Of a stretch of DNA of 64,000 nucleotides, positions 45,501-57,100 are shown in pieces. The position numbers and the translations under genes were made by a program. Source of the stretch: Leptasterias polaris (lineage: Eukaryota; Echinodermata; Asteroidea; Forcipulatida; Asteriidae); assembly GCA_037783415.1 (NCBI GenBank), contig JAZGTN010000069.1, positions 1,488,001-1,552,000 of the forward strand. Reading direction: 5' to 3'. The notes under the pieces are model-generated. The model ran no database searches, had not been told where the DNA came from, and worked only from the letters and a program-made list of their open reading frames with translations. How positions within the stretch are numbered: the stretch's first letter is position 1; each line of letters opens with the position of its first letter.

Positions 45501-48281
45501 TGAACCCTGAATGAGTGATAGGCTTAAATTGATATAGGCTCTGCAGCCTATAAGTATATTACGTTACATGCCAGGCGTTACACGTCAGGCTAAACAACCA
45601 TACCATGTTTCTAATGTGGGCTATATTAATGTAATTTTAAACACAAAATAGATCTGTATACACTCATCAGCACTTGCATAATTTCCATAAATGATAAAAG
45701 TTAAAGTGTCAACCAAGGAATGCCGATGACCAAGCTTCTGAACTTCCGGTCGGTTGTGAACTCCGCTTAGAGACTGTTTCACAATCACATATTGAGATGA
45801 TTATTCGTAAGTCCCCTCTGAAGTCTTCTCATCTGGACCCTCTACCAACTAGCCTTCTAAAGACATGCCTTCCGGAGATTGCGCCTATATTGACGTCGAT
45901 TGTCAACTCCTCAATTACGACAGGGGTTTTCCCGAATACATTAAAATTAGCAGCAGTCAAGCCAATTCCAAAGATGCATAACATGAAGGTTGAACAAGTC
46001 GAGCTGCTGAAGAACTACAGACCAGTCACAAATTTATCGTTCTGCTCGAAAATACTGGAGAAAATCGTTGCTCAACAACTTTCGAGTCACATGTCACATC
46101 ATCGTCTTCATGATTATTTTCAGTCTGCATACAAACAATTCCATGGCACTGAAACTGCACTTGTCCGTGTGCAGAATGACCTACTGCAGAGCACCGATGA
46201 AGGAAAAGTGTAAATCCTTGTTCTTCTTGACCTCAGCGCAGCATTCGACACTCTCGATCACAACATTTTGCTGCAAAGATTAAAGTCACGCATAGGATTG
46301 TCACAGGGAAGCCTGGACTGGTTTTCATCATACTTATCGGACCGCTGCCAGAGAGTTAAGATCACCAGCTCATCTGAAGGTGCCTCGTATCCGCTTGAGT
46401 TCGGTGTGCCACAAGGATCGGTGCTAGGTCCTGTTCTGTTCAACATTTATTTGCTACCACTTAGTGATATCATCCGTCGACACAACCTCAGAGACCACTT
46501 GTATGCTGATGATACTCAGCTCTACATCTCTGCTACCCCTACTCAATGTGACGTCTACAGTAAAATTAAACAACTGGAAGCATGCTGCAAGGACATCACA
46601 CACACTGGATGACATTAAACTATCTCAAACTTAACGATGAAAATACAGATGTTCTGATCGTCGGCTCATCGTCGTCTTTGAAGAAATTACAAAAAATAGA
46701 TGTTTCTGTTGGTTTTCATTCCATTAACCCTGTGCCTGTGGTCAAAACTCTTGGTGTAACATTTGACAAAAATATGAATATGCAATCTCACATCAAGTCT
46801 GTCTCCCGTATTGCCATGTATCACTTGTACAATATTAGTAAGATTAAGAGGTTTATAGGTCCTCGTAGTACAGAGCAAATAATTCATATGTTAGTTACAT
46901 CCCGGATTGATTATTGCAATGGTATCCTAGCTGGTCTCCCTGCCGCCACTCTTGCCCCCCTACAGAGAGTTCAGAACTCAGCTGCGAGGCTACTTACTTG
47001 TACCAAAAAGTATGAGCATATCACCCCAGTTCTAATGCAGTTACATGTACATTGGCTTCCTGTTAGGTATCGGATTATTTTTAAGGTGTGTTTGTTAATT
47101 TTTAAATGCTTAAATGGTCTTTGCCCTATGTATCTGTATGATCTTGTTGCTACTAGGCCTGTTGTTAGATCTACTCGTTCTGCAAGTGATGTTACTCTGT
47201 TGATCCGCCCCAGAGCGAAGCTGGTTTCTGCAGGTGATAGGATGTTCTCTGTAATTGGCCCTGAACTGTGGAACCAGCTTCCTAAGCAACTTAGGGAAGC
47301 CGGTAATGTTGATAAATTCAAGGCTGGCCTTAAGACAAATCTTTTTAAGCGTGCTTTTTTAAACCACTAAGTACAAGTACATATTTTTATTCTCTGTAGC
47401 AATTCCAGCTTTTTAACTAGTGTTTATTCTCATTGTTTTTAATTTTTGATTGTTGTGTACAAATTCTGCATTTATTACATTTTTAACTGTATTTTCTCTA
47501 GGGTATTATAACTGTATGGATTTTAATAGGTTTTCTTTTATTGTTCAGCGCCCAGGAGCATGTTTACATGGATAGGCGCTATATAAATTTCCATTATTAT
47601 TATTATTATTATTTGTTACTGTTGTGACAGACATCCAAAAATGTTGTAGATTTACTGTGTTTGTATTTGCTGTGTTTGTTATTGTTACTCATGTTATTGT
47701 TAACTGGTTATAAATGTTTGTTATTGTAATGTTAGTGGCTAGGTCACAGGACTCACAGTCACAGGTGTAGTGTAAATTAGCTTTAATTATTTCTAAATCA
47801 ATCATTTTTATTATGATGAGACTGAGGGTGATGTAGAGCATACAATTACCATATACAAGTTAATACAACTACATAAATATTATGACAACACAACGTGGTG
47901 GTGCAGTCATGACACTGACACTGACACTGTGACAGTGACACACTCACACTGTGACACTAGCTAGACAAAGGTCAAAAGGAGGGCAAAGAATTTTGTACTA
48001 GCTAGGACGTCTGGTTAAACAATTACGTGCCTACTTCGTACAGAAGCTATAGAATATAAAATCAAGGGGCAACAGACTGTAATTTCAAACGCGTGAGTAC
48101 TCACCGCTTTGAATGTTCCGAGTGCCCGTTTGACAGACCGTAGTTTTAGTTGACGGTTCGCTTTAGATTCCAGACTCGGAACCAAACCCGTCAAGCCCGC
48201 GTTCAAAGACATCGGCTGCAGAGCAGTTCTTCCACCCACCAAACTCTTTACCCCTTTTGCCGAAACAGTCGGCGAACCCAT
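42600..48281 (-). CDS. Unrecognised basic protein with duplicated motif and KEN box, 340 aa
   Basis: Five exons, right to left: 48281-48105, 45129-44840, 44197-44066, 43607-43314 and 42729-42600. Borders are GT-AG and phases fit (0, 2, 2, 2), giving 340 residues with a stop at 42602-42600. Residues 60-155 are rich in Arg and S/T-P sites ([36 protein letters not shown]). About 157-200 could form a helix or coiled coil. About 241-298 is a Lys/Glu repeat region with degenerate TKEE units and ends in KEN (294-296). A motif KR-x-SSL-x-x-(L/M)-K-x-SLQ occurs twice, at 223-237 and 304-318. The composition suggests a nuclear, cell-cycle-regulated protein (CDK sites, APC/C degron), but I do not recognise the family and cannot exclude a divergent known mitotic protein. 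Intron 1 holds a LINE. Confidence 0.75.
42805..43075 (-). mobile_element. tRNA-derived SINE, family 2
   Basis: The reverse complement has tagctcagttggtagagcgc and a B box (ggttcaagtcc), then body sequence shared with 5255-5500. It lies in the last intron of the 340-residue gene. Confidence 0.75.
43735..43890 (-). mobile_element. tRNA-Leu-like SINE fragment, family 1
   Basis: The reverse complement reads tggccgagcggttaagagca and gggttcaagtcccggtc, with ctgatcagaagagtg between. It is the head of family 1, truncated after about 150 bp. A standalone tRNA gene was rejected because the family body follows. Confidence 0.75.
45720..47613 (+). pseudogene. 5'-truncated L2/CR1-like LINE reverse transcriptase
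   Basis: Reads in order: [82 protein letters not shown] (RT active site); [14 protein letters not shown]; and the C-terminal [15 protein letters not shown] ... [12 protein letters not shown] ... [10 protein letters not shown]. Two lesions are visible: a stop at 46211-46213 and a frameshift at about 46590-46615. The endonuclease and ORF1 are missing. The 3' UTR ends ggcgctatataaatttcc plus an ATT repeat at about 47593-47613. It lies in intron 1 of the 340-residue gene, antisense to it. Confidence 0.9.
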
Positions 48282-49280
48282 GACAAACTTTTCATTGCTT
48301 TTGTTGTTTCTCTCTCGAAGAGTCATAACATGACAGAGAAGATGTGCTCCTTCCATTGTGCGGTGTCCTGTTTTGGCCGTTGATGTCTGCTGGGATGGGT
48401 GCGGTTTTTGCTTGTCAAATTTGGCGCGCCTTGTTGTTGATCGTAGTGAGACTAACCGTACACAATAATCTTTATCGCGTAAAACCTTGGGTATCGATAC
48501 CACCACTGCTGTCCATTCGAGCTTGCTAGCTTGACTGATTTAATAAACTTCCTCAAGTCCTCTGACTCCATGGTCGTCGTATGTACGGCGCGTTTTCCAT
48601 GTTTTGAACTGAAAATACTTTCTAACTTCTGAGCAAGTATGCACTTTTTCCCACAATTCGGACACGACGTATCACTATTTTGAGAGCTACAATATATAGC
48701 TTTAATTTCCGTGCATACAAGAAACTGTAGTGAAATTCCATTAACAGCTGTTGCCTTCCCCTTTTGTAACTGTACTTCTGGAATGTCAACTGTGAATAAT
48801 CACAATGGACTCAGTCTCTATTAGCTACTAACTAGGAAGACTGGAGCCAAAACCCCCCAAGTATAATATAAAGGAAGTTAGTTAACTTCTTTTGTGTATG
48901 CATAGAGCAGACCATAATCCTTTAATTGTTGTACATATAAAAACCCATGGAGACAAAAAGACTCCCTCACCCTTCTCCAGCCTTCAACAGAGACAAGTAT
49001 ATAGCTCCTCATGTTAGCTAGTTGTAATTTATTTAGGGTTAGCTTTTAGATGGTCCCGTCCAAAGGCTGGTTGGGAACTGAATTGGCAGTAAACCACTCC
49101 TAGACAGCAACCTTCTGGCTTGAGGACACCATGTCTTTAGGTATTTTCTCTTAGGCATAATGATAATTGTGTTGTAAATATTATTAAACATTATTTGACT
49201 GGAGTGTAACGGACCAGCGTAACATCGTCAACAGGAGGCCAGTTATTCACCTAAAGTAGGGTAAGAATTAGGTGGGTAGC

Positions 49281-49450
49281 CGGTCTTCCTGAGTCACTGC
49301 GTGGTAAATGACCGGGGTGGTGGCTGGCCGCTGTTAATGGACCGAGCCGAAGGTGGTGGCTGGCCGCTGTTAATGGACCGAGCCGAAGGCGAGGTCCATT
49401 AACAGCGGCCAGCCACCAACCAAGGTCATTACCACGTAGTTGAAGACCAG
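49281..49450. repeat. Hairpin element with internal tandem duplication
   Basis: The right part (ggtccattaacagcggcc ... gtcattaccacg ... gaagacc) is the complement of the left part (ggtcttc ... cgtggtaaatgac ... ggccgctgttaatggacc). The left arm has a duplicated block ggtggtggctggccgctgtt (about 49316 and 49350). Confidence 0.85.
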
Positions 49451-49939
49451 CTCTCCACACTGTTATTGCCATTAATAAATACCTTTAACGAAGAAAAAGG
49501 GTAGTAATCATCAGAATTTGTGATTTTTCTTTCGCCGTAAATTTTGGAAATAATTCACTCGAGTTCAGGGGCCCATTCTTTTGGCTGTTCAACCATGGAG
49601 GTAGGATTTTTGCGTGGCTCCTAGTCCCCTGCACTTAACTATATCATAAATGGAGAGAAATGACTATTTATATGTGCATATTTTGAAGAACCTGCAGACT
49701 TTTAAAGTAACATCACTATAAATAGAAACACTTTGGTTGGTGTACGGCTTTATGCTTTGCATTACCTTGGCTTCATGCACGTACCAGCTGCCAAAATGAT
49801 ACATTGTCTGCGCGTTTATGCAACGCGTGGTATGCGCGTACACGCGGCACCATCCTGTCCTCGTAGTTTAACGAACTTTTACACAACATACGGTGCTTGT
49901 TTAAGGGGCCATTTATTTGCTAGTTTACAGAGCCGGTCT

Positions 49940-50335
49940 ACTTGAATTATATAATCCACCCCGGTCTGGTTTGCGATCAGCTGCTAAATTACTCTTGGTT
50001 GTGCCTAAATCATCTAGGTCCTGGGGCGACAGAGCTTTCTCTGTCGCAGCTCCCCGGTTATGGAACGCAATTCCCTACAATATTCGTACTTCTCCATCAC
50101 TTGAGACATTCAAAAACAGGTTAAAAACACATCTCATGCAAAGCACTTATGGTCGGGATCATGTGTAAATGCTTATTTCAGTTTTTCCATTTGTAAATCA
50201 TGATTGCATCCTGTTTACTATTATGTACTTGTGTACGTTGCTTTTGTTTTTATGACCATGTTGCTCTGTTTGCGCCATGAGCGTTTTTTGCGGATTTGTG
50301 CGCGTTATAAATGTTCTATATTATTATTATTATTT
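49940..50335 (+). mobile_element. L2/CR1-like LINE C-terminal fragment
   Basis: Encodes GLRSAAKLLLVVPKSSR, WGDRAFSVAAPRLWNAIP and SLETFKNRLKTHL before a stop at 50168. The 3' end has gcgcgttataaatgttc and an ATT repeat (about 50322-50335). Same protein module as 36334-35978. Confidence 0.85.
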
Positions 50336-51126
50336 ATATCACATGTTAATACACCCCCACGTGACAGTCCTCGACCAATCAGAATGCACAAACTCTCCGA
50401 GGTATTTATTAATAACCAATAATAAACATTCACCCTATAAAACCATTAAAGAAAAGAGGTTTTAATAGCCTTCTTCTTTTTTTAAATTAAGGTTAAAATA
50501 CTGTGAAAAGATTATTATTGTTTTTGTTTCACATATTCATTGCCTAAAACCCATTTGTACACCAAATAATTGATGAGAAAGGTTTGCCCAACCACCGGCC
50601 ACAACTACTAAAAAATGCCGGGCGTTTGTAATTGTATGCGGACGGCTGCATAAAACGAGTTTAGACATTTACAGTGATAAATTTTTCGAGTACAAATAAT
50701 TCAACCCGGAAGTCGGATACATTTGACGTGGAGAGTATCGATAATAATGGGCAAAAATCAGTCGACACAGCCCAACGCACAATGACAACAACAACAACGG
50801 ACGTCTACCACCATTGTTATGCAATTCAAGGTTGAGTGAACACCGGTTCTGCTCCCCGCTACTGCGAAAAGACATCTTGCGGTGATCCAAGGCGGACGGA
50901 ACTAAACCGGAAATTTGGCTGACGTCGCGTCAAACACATCATCAAAACTGGCATTAACTATTCAGAAGCATTTCTGTCTCAGACTCTTACTCACACACAG
51001 TTCACTTTTACAGCTAGTTAGTTACACACAGGTTGTTGTTTGGGGGCGTAGAACACCGCATCTAGTCAACTGGACTTTTGACAGGCCAGCAGTCAGTACG
51101 GAGAGCGCGTGTGTTTTGTGTGCGTA

Positions 51127-54100
51127 ATGGCCAGAATTACCACCAATGGAACAATTTGGAAAAGCCTTGCAAATCTTATCATTTTGATATGCTGTAAGTA
51201 TTTGTATTCACACCCGTTTCATTTTTTTGTATACTATATTGTTGTGTTTATTTTCTAAAAATAAAGTTGTACACCAACGAGATCTGATTCTGAGAACTAT
51301 AGCTAGCTTGATGACTTCATCATTATCAATTTCAGTTACAAAGAAAATCCTATCCGCCCTAATTAATTATTAAAGTTTCCTTAGGCTTATGTGATTTTTT
51401 TTATCAGGAAAATACAGCATATGAAGGTAGAAATAGTGTGCTTAAATCCACAGTTATACTATTTACCAGCATTGTGAATAACAAAGTTTTTGAAAAGTTT
51501 CCGCATTGTGAAATAAAATGGAATCTTGTTAAAAATACTCAATGAGATCATGGAGGTAGGAATATAATTCATGCTTTTGGTAACAATGGGTGAAAAAGTG
51601 GTGTCTTGAAACAAAAAATGTCCACAGTTTTCTCTTAAGTTGTACACTTCATGTTGTAGTAGTACACAATAGTGAACGAAAACCTTACTTTATATAATTA
51701 CAGTCGATATACAATATTACATTCTAAACAACTCATGCATACATGTAGGCGTTGTCACAACACCATTTTTAGAGGTAAAATGAGGTAAAACAACGGAAAA
51801 ACAGACAGATACACATGTAACATGTACAGACCCAGAGGACAGACTAATTAAACTTTTTTGTTTTCTTTTTCTCGACAAACTGGGGTTGTTGTTTTGGGGT
51901 TTTTGTTTTGGGGTTTTTGTTGTTTTTTATGGGGGGGGTGACGTTCAGAATAAGCAATCTTTTTTGTTATCTAGTTTTATTTTATTTTTTTTCTGAATTA
52001 TTTTGACCCGCCGACCCACCTCATTATTTTGATTTAAAAAATATTGCACCTTTCTATTAAATTTATCCTACATACTGAAGGCAAAGTGAAACTAACTTTG
52101 AACAGCACCGTTAGCAGGTATATTATTAGGTCACTAGTCTCCCTGCTCCGGACATTTCAATGGTTTTCAGCTACAGTTTTTAACGGGTCATAATCGGATG
52201 CAACTTTAAAGAACCAACGAAAAGAGGAAATTGGCAAGCCCACAAAACTTTACAATGTTTGACTGTATACATATAGGCCTATCCATTAGAATGAGGGGGA
52301 ATGTCTAGACAGAGGCTATAGATGACAGCGATATTGCACTGATGATATGAGAGAGGCTGTTGGGTCCCCCCTTGTCTTCTTTCTTTATCGAAAATTGAAT
52401 TGTTGTATTGCTCCTTAGAAGGCAGTTGTTGTATTCTATAGACCCATTGCACAATGCGTAGCACACGCCTTTCCTGTTCGCCATTTTGGGAGTCAAAATG
52501 TACACAAAGGAATTGACTCCCAAAAAGGCGTAAATGGTAGGCGCATTGTTTGGAGGTGTGTGCGTGTAACATTTCAGTCTTTTGGGGGAGTCAATTCCTT
52601 TGTGCAAATTTTTACTCCTTAAATGGCGGACAGGATAGGCGCGGTTAAGTGCGCTGCGCACTGTGCAATGGGTCTACAAGAATGATTCACAAGAAAATGT
52701 TTCTAGAGCATCCCATACAGGTCACTCATTAGGCGTGACCGAGATTTTGCTAATTTTACGACCGGTCGGGAAAGGGCAATTCAACAAATTTGTGGTTTAT
52801 GCCTTATCTAAAGCTTTGACATTTTACAGTCTTTTGTAGGCCCTATCTTTTACAACTTTTGATTCCTTGAATTCAGTCAGGTACATGGTAGTAGGCCTAT
52901 TGACCTGTTGATATTAATACCAATTATTGGTTACTTGCGCAGTTGAAATTGGAACAGGAAACAATTTATCTGGTTAATTTGTACAATGTGTATACAGAGA
53001 AATATTGTTTCCTGCCCACTGTGCACACATTGTGTATTTAACATTGGATAGGCCTAGTGCCCTGTGAATAAAAGTGTTGTTTTAAAACTAAGTTCTAAAC
53101 AAGCCAAACTCCTCTCCCCTAGAATAAAAACACCCAAACCAAAACAAATAGTATTTTAATTAATTATTTCTTACCCACTACCTCATTCTGGTTAGAATGA
53201 TTTTATGTCAGAAAAAGTTATGCTGATGAATTTCACAAAGTTTGCCGTGGGCAACTTCGTATAAAGGCCATGTGGATTTAATTCCCAGTCCCCTCAAAGC
53301 TGACTTCCTTTCTGCTTTAAAATCAAGAAACTAAAACCCAGTGACTAACTTGCATGTTCCTGTTCAGAACTTAAAATAGTTATATTTGACATTTCAAAAA
53401 CTCCCCAGTTGTCCCCATCCAGACACCCATATATTTTCTTCAATTAAATGGTCTTCCTCTACCCTTTTGGTGATCTGGTCAAATGGTACTTGGTTCTGGT
53501 TTTGAGGAATGTATGATATCATTTAACCCTAACTCCCAAAGCGTTTTTACTAGAATCCACCCCTAACCCAACACATTCCAACAGCTTATACTACCATGAG
53601 ATGGGAACTGTGCCCAATCTTAGGTGGACGATACACAACCTAACAAACTCCAACAGGCTTTTTTTGTTTGATTTTGTTGGAGTGTGTACACTTGGCATGT
53701 GCAAAAATTTGATCAGTGAAATCACACAGTACCCAACATAACATAATCCAACAACTATCTCATTAGACCATGGAGGAAAGAGCAATGCCAGACATGTACA
53801 TTTCACACATCCACCATACCCACTCAATCAAATTCCAACACCATTACTTGTCAGCAAGGATACACAATCCCACAGAATCAAACACCCAATCCTAACTTCA
53901 CTGTACTTAACCTAACAAAATTAAACACTTTGCCCTGTTTGAATTTGTAGGGTATGGGAGGGTTAGGGTTAATGAACTATTTATGACTTCAAAACATGGC
54001 TCAAAACATCAACTACAATTTTACAACGTTTTAAAGCTCATTTGATGTCAATTTTGAGTGTTAGTTTATCCCAAAAGAAGTAAACTGAAACCAAAAACTG

Positions 54101-57100
54101 ATGTAATACAAATTTGTTTTCTTCCCAAAACATGTTACAGTAGTAAAAAACATTACACCTTGTTAGTTTCTTTTAAGAGTTAAAAAAGAAAGGGGGAGGG
54201 GTAGTTAACAAAAATAGAGTTATCAGCGCCACAGAGAAAGGACCACAGAGAAAGGACCACAGATACATAGGACCTGGGCCCAATTTCATAGAGTGGCTTT
54301 GAAAGCAGGAAAACTTGCTTAATAATTTTCTGCTAAGCTAAAACAAGCAGGATACCAGTTCCAAACGGTGCGTGTGATATGACATAAGTATTTTGGCTGG
54401 TCACCTTATATTTATGCTGGTAAGCATAATTGGTTTGTGCTTACTGCTTTAAAAGCAACGTGTTGTGCTTTAGCAGCTCTATGAAATTGGGCCCTGTATG
54501 TAAATATCAATCTATAAAACAAATGTTACTACTGTATTACACTTTCAATTGTTTTAGTTGCCTAGGATACAAAGGACCTTGATTTCATTTTTGCAAGTCT
54601 GTTGGTTGTGTTTAGTCTGAGCTTGGTCTGAGTGGACCACTTGTAAACTATAGAATCACTTTCACAGCAGGAACCCATTACTCACTTGATTGTCAGTTTC
54701 ACATCTGCAGTTTCACTACTGTGGGTAAATTCTGTCACAATATCTCACTTTCAAACTCTCCAGTCTCCAAATACCAAGGGGACAACTGGTTAAATTCCAG
54801 TAGTTTTAACACTTTGCCCGTAACCTTTCAACCAGATAAATGCAGCTAAGTCCTGCAGCCTCACGTTTTTCCAAACACACTTTTGAAGATTTACTAAAGT
54901 GTTAAACTCTGAAGTATTTCAGTTTCAAACCTCCCCCTATATTTCAGCTGAAAGAAAAATGTGTAGTAAGTGCACTGTCATGAACTTGGTTGCTTCCTGT
55001 TGTGCTAAGGTCAAATCACTTCATGACTTTGTGCTACCTGAGATGAGGCTCAGTTATTTAGGGCAAACTTATGACCTTGGCCGCTTACAACAATAAATAA
55101 GATCTTTTCAATGATTAAAAATCAGTTCTTGAGTGCTTCTTCACATCCAACAGGTGTCTCAAACGCTCTAATTTTGTTGACAGGTCACAGGTATTCAGGA
55201 CTGTCTGTAATCACATGGAGGTCACGGAAGCCAAAACCTGTTTTACCCTAGTCTTGGCCAGTGTGGCCCTTCACATAGACTTTCCAAGGGAAGTGCCATT
55301 TGCAAAATGAAACTGGCCTTGCCTTCTCAAAGTCAATTCTTTCAGGCTCTGGTATGCAAAGCTCGAAATATGTGACCCATTTATATAGAACCTTGTAAGG
55401 TTGGTGATGCCAGCACAATCTGCAGGCAACCAAATTGCCAGAAACATTGGTCAAACCCATAAGTGTACTAGCTTCTTTGACATGCATTACATTAAAACCA
55501 TAGAGAAAAACAAGAGACCTAGAGTCTTGCTCAAGCTCAAGGCACACGTGTCATGACCTCCCGGGAACCAAACCCACACTCTGGAACTGAAAACACCAGA
55601 ACTTGGAGTTCATCAGTGCATTAGACCGCTCGACCACTCCATGATGTGCATTATTTAGTAAAGATAGTACATGTACCATGATTTAATAGTACACAGTACT
55701 ATTAAAATGAAGTTGAGTATTTAAGTTAGTCCATGCAAGGGCTTATGTACCAAACCTCCAAGGAAATATCCCATCTGAATACTATCAAAGTCAAGGAAAA
55801 CATTTGAAGATGACACAAATTACTCTTGCTCAGTAGGGAGTAGGGACAGGGTTTGCTCTTAACTATTTCAGTAACTAGCCAGCAGGACCAGTTTGTTTGT
55901 CATTTCTCTGGTCCGTCAGCTTTTGCATTTACCCATAACGTATATTAAATAGGGATCCGAAGCTTTTCAACTCTGAACTAGCCAGCATTAATACCAATCA
56001 GAAAGAATTTGGACTGGTCCTCGGGTGTTTTAACTGGCATTTGGCTGAGGGAAACTAACATCAACATCTTGTTGCTTCAAGAATGTGAGGAAAGAATTGG
56101 CGGTATTATGTAAATCCTTAACTTGTACAATCGGAGTATATTGCCTTTGTTTTATCTTGGATTTTTTAATATTTTTTTCATGAGCAATGTAGTCCTACAT
56201 GTACACATGTTGCAGTACAGTGGTGCGCATGTTTTATCAACAGTGTCTTTTGTTAAATCTTCTTCATAGGGTGAGTGTTTTAAAATGCAATGCTGCTATG
56301 ACAGTATGTCACAATAACAACCTGTTCACCACATCAAGGCCAACAAAAGTTCATGTAAATAAGTGGTATTGTTGATACTGTTGCTACATGTGCATACATG
56401 TTGTGTGCTCTGCAGAAAATTGTGTTGGTCGAAGTATAGTTTTTGGAAGAAAAAAATGAATTCCTTCCCTGTACAATAAACACAAATTCTGTGTGAAAGT
56501 GTCATCCAAATCAGTGGTCAAGTTTTTAAGAACTCGCCAAAAGAAATTCTGTACACTAGGATTTTCTGCATGTTCACACAGAACCTGGCTTCATGCCAAT
56601 TTGCTGAAACAAAAACACCATTTCTACATTGTACAAGTAGGTACTGGGGGTAAACCTCTGCCCCTATCAGCCTATGTTTGATAAAAAAGGTTTGAGCCAA
56701 CCTGCCCTTGGTCCTGGAATTACACGGAGGCCACGACCTCTATTGCTCCTGGTCTTGGCCTTGGTGCCCCTTCAAAAATTGATTTCAAATAACAATACAT
56801 CGTTTCATTTTCTTATGCATTGCTTGGAATAAGCACCGATTGTTATTTTTGGCGAAAGCTTTCACTTTTTGGTTGTATTGTGTGTGTTTAGCAGTGCAGT
56901 TACCCTTTACTCTTCTGAAAAACAATGACTTTGCAGGATTGATAATCAACATAAAATTGTTAGACTTTGAAAGGCATGAGTGAAGATTAAACTCATGCCT
57001 TTATGCATATTTTAAATTGCTACAGTGATTAATATTTATGGCTGTAGTATTAACACCACTTCAACAGTAATTTAATCCCTTTTGGTTCACACCTACTTTT

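Larger units (their letters stand above)
48282..51126. other. Spacer between the 340-residue gene and PLPP
   Basis: Should hold two promoters firing outward in opposite directions. Besides the hairpin at 49281-49450 and the LINE fragment at 49940-50335, I see a CCAAT-type ccaatcag near 50376. No other genes. Confidence 0.4.

Noticed and set aside
51885..51945. T/G-rich tract as a telomere-like repeat
   Set aside because: The unit (ttttggggtttttg) is irregular and short; simple low-complexity sequence.
55248..55547. Minus-strand 99-residue ORF in PLPP intron 1
   Set aside because: It overlaps dispersed repeat and SINE sequence and has no domain.
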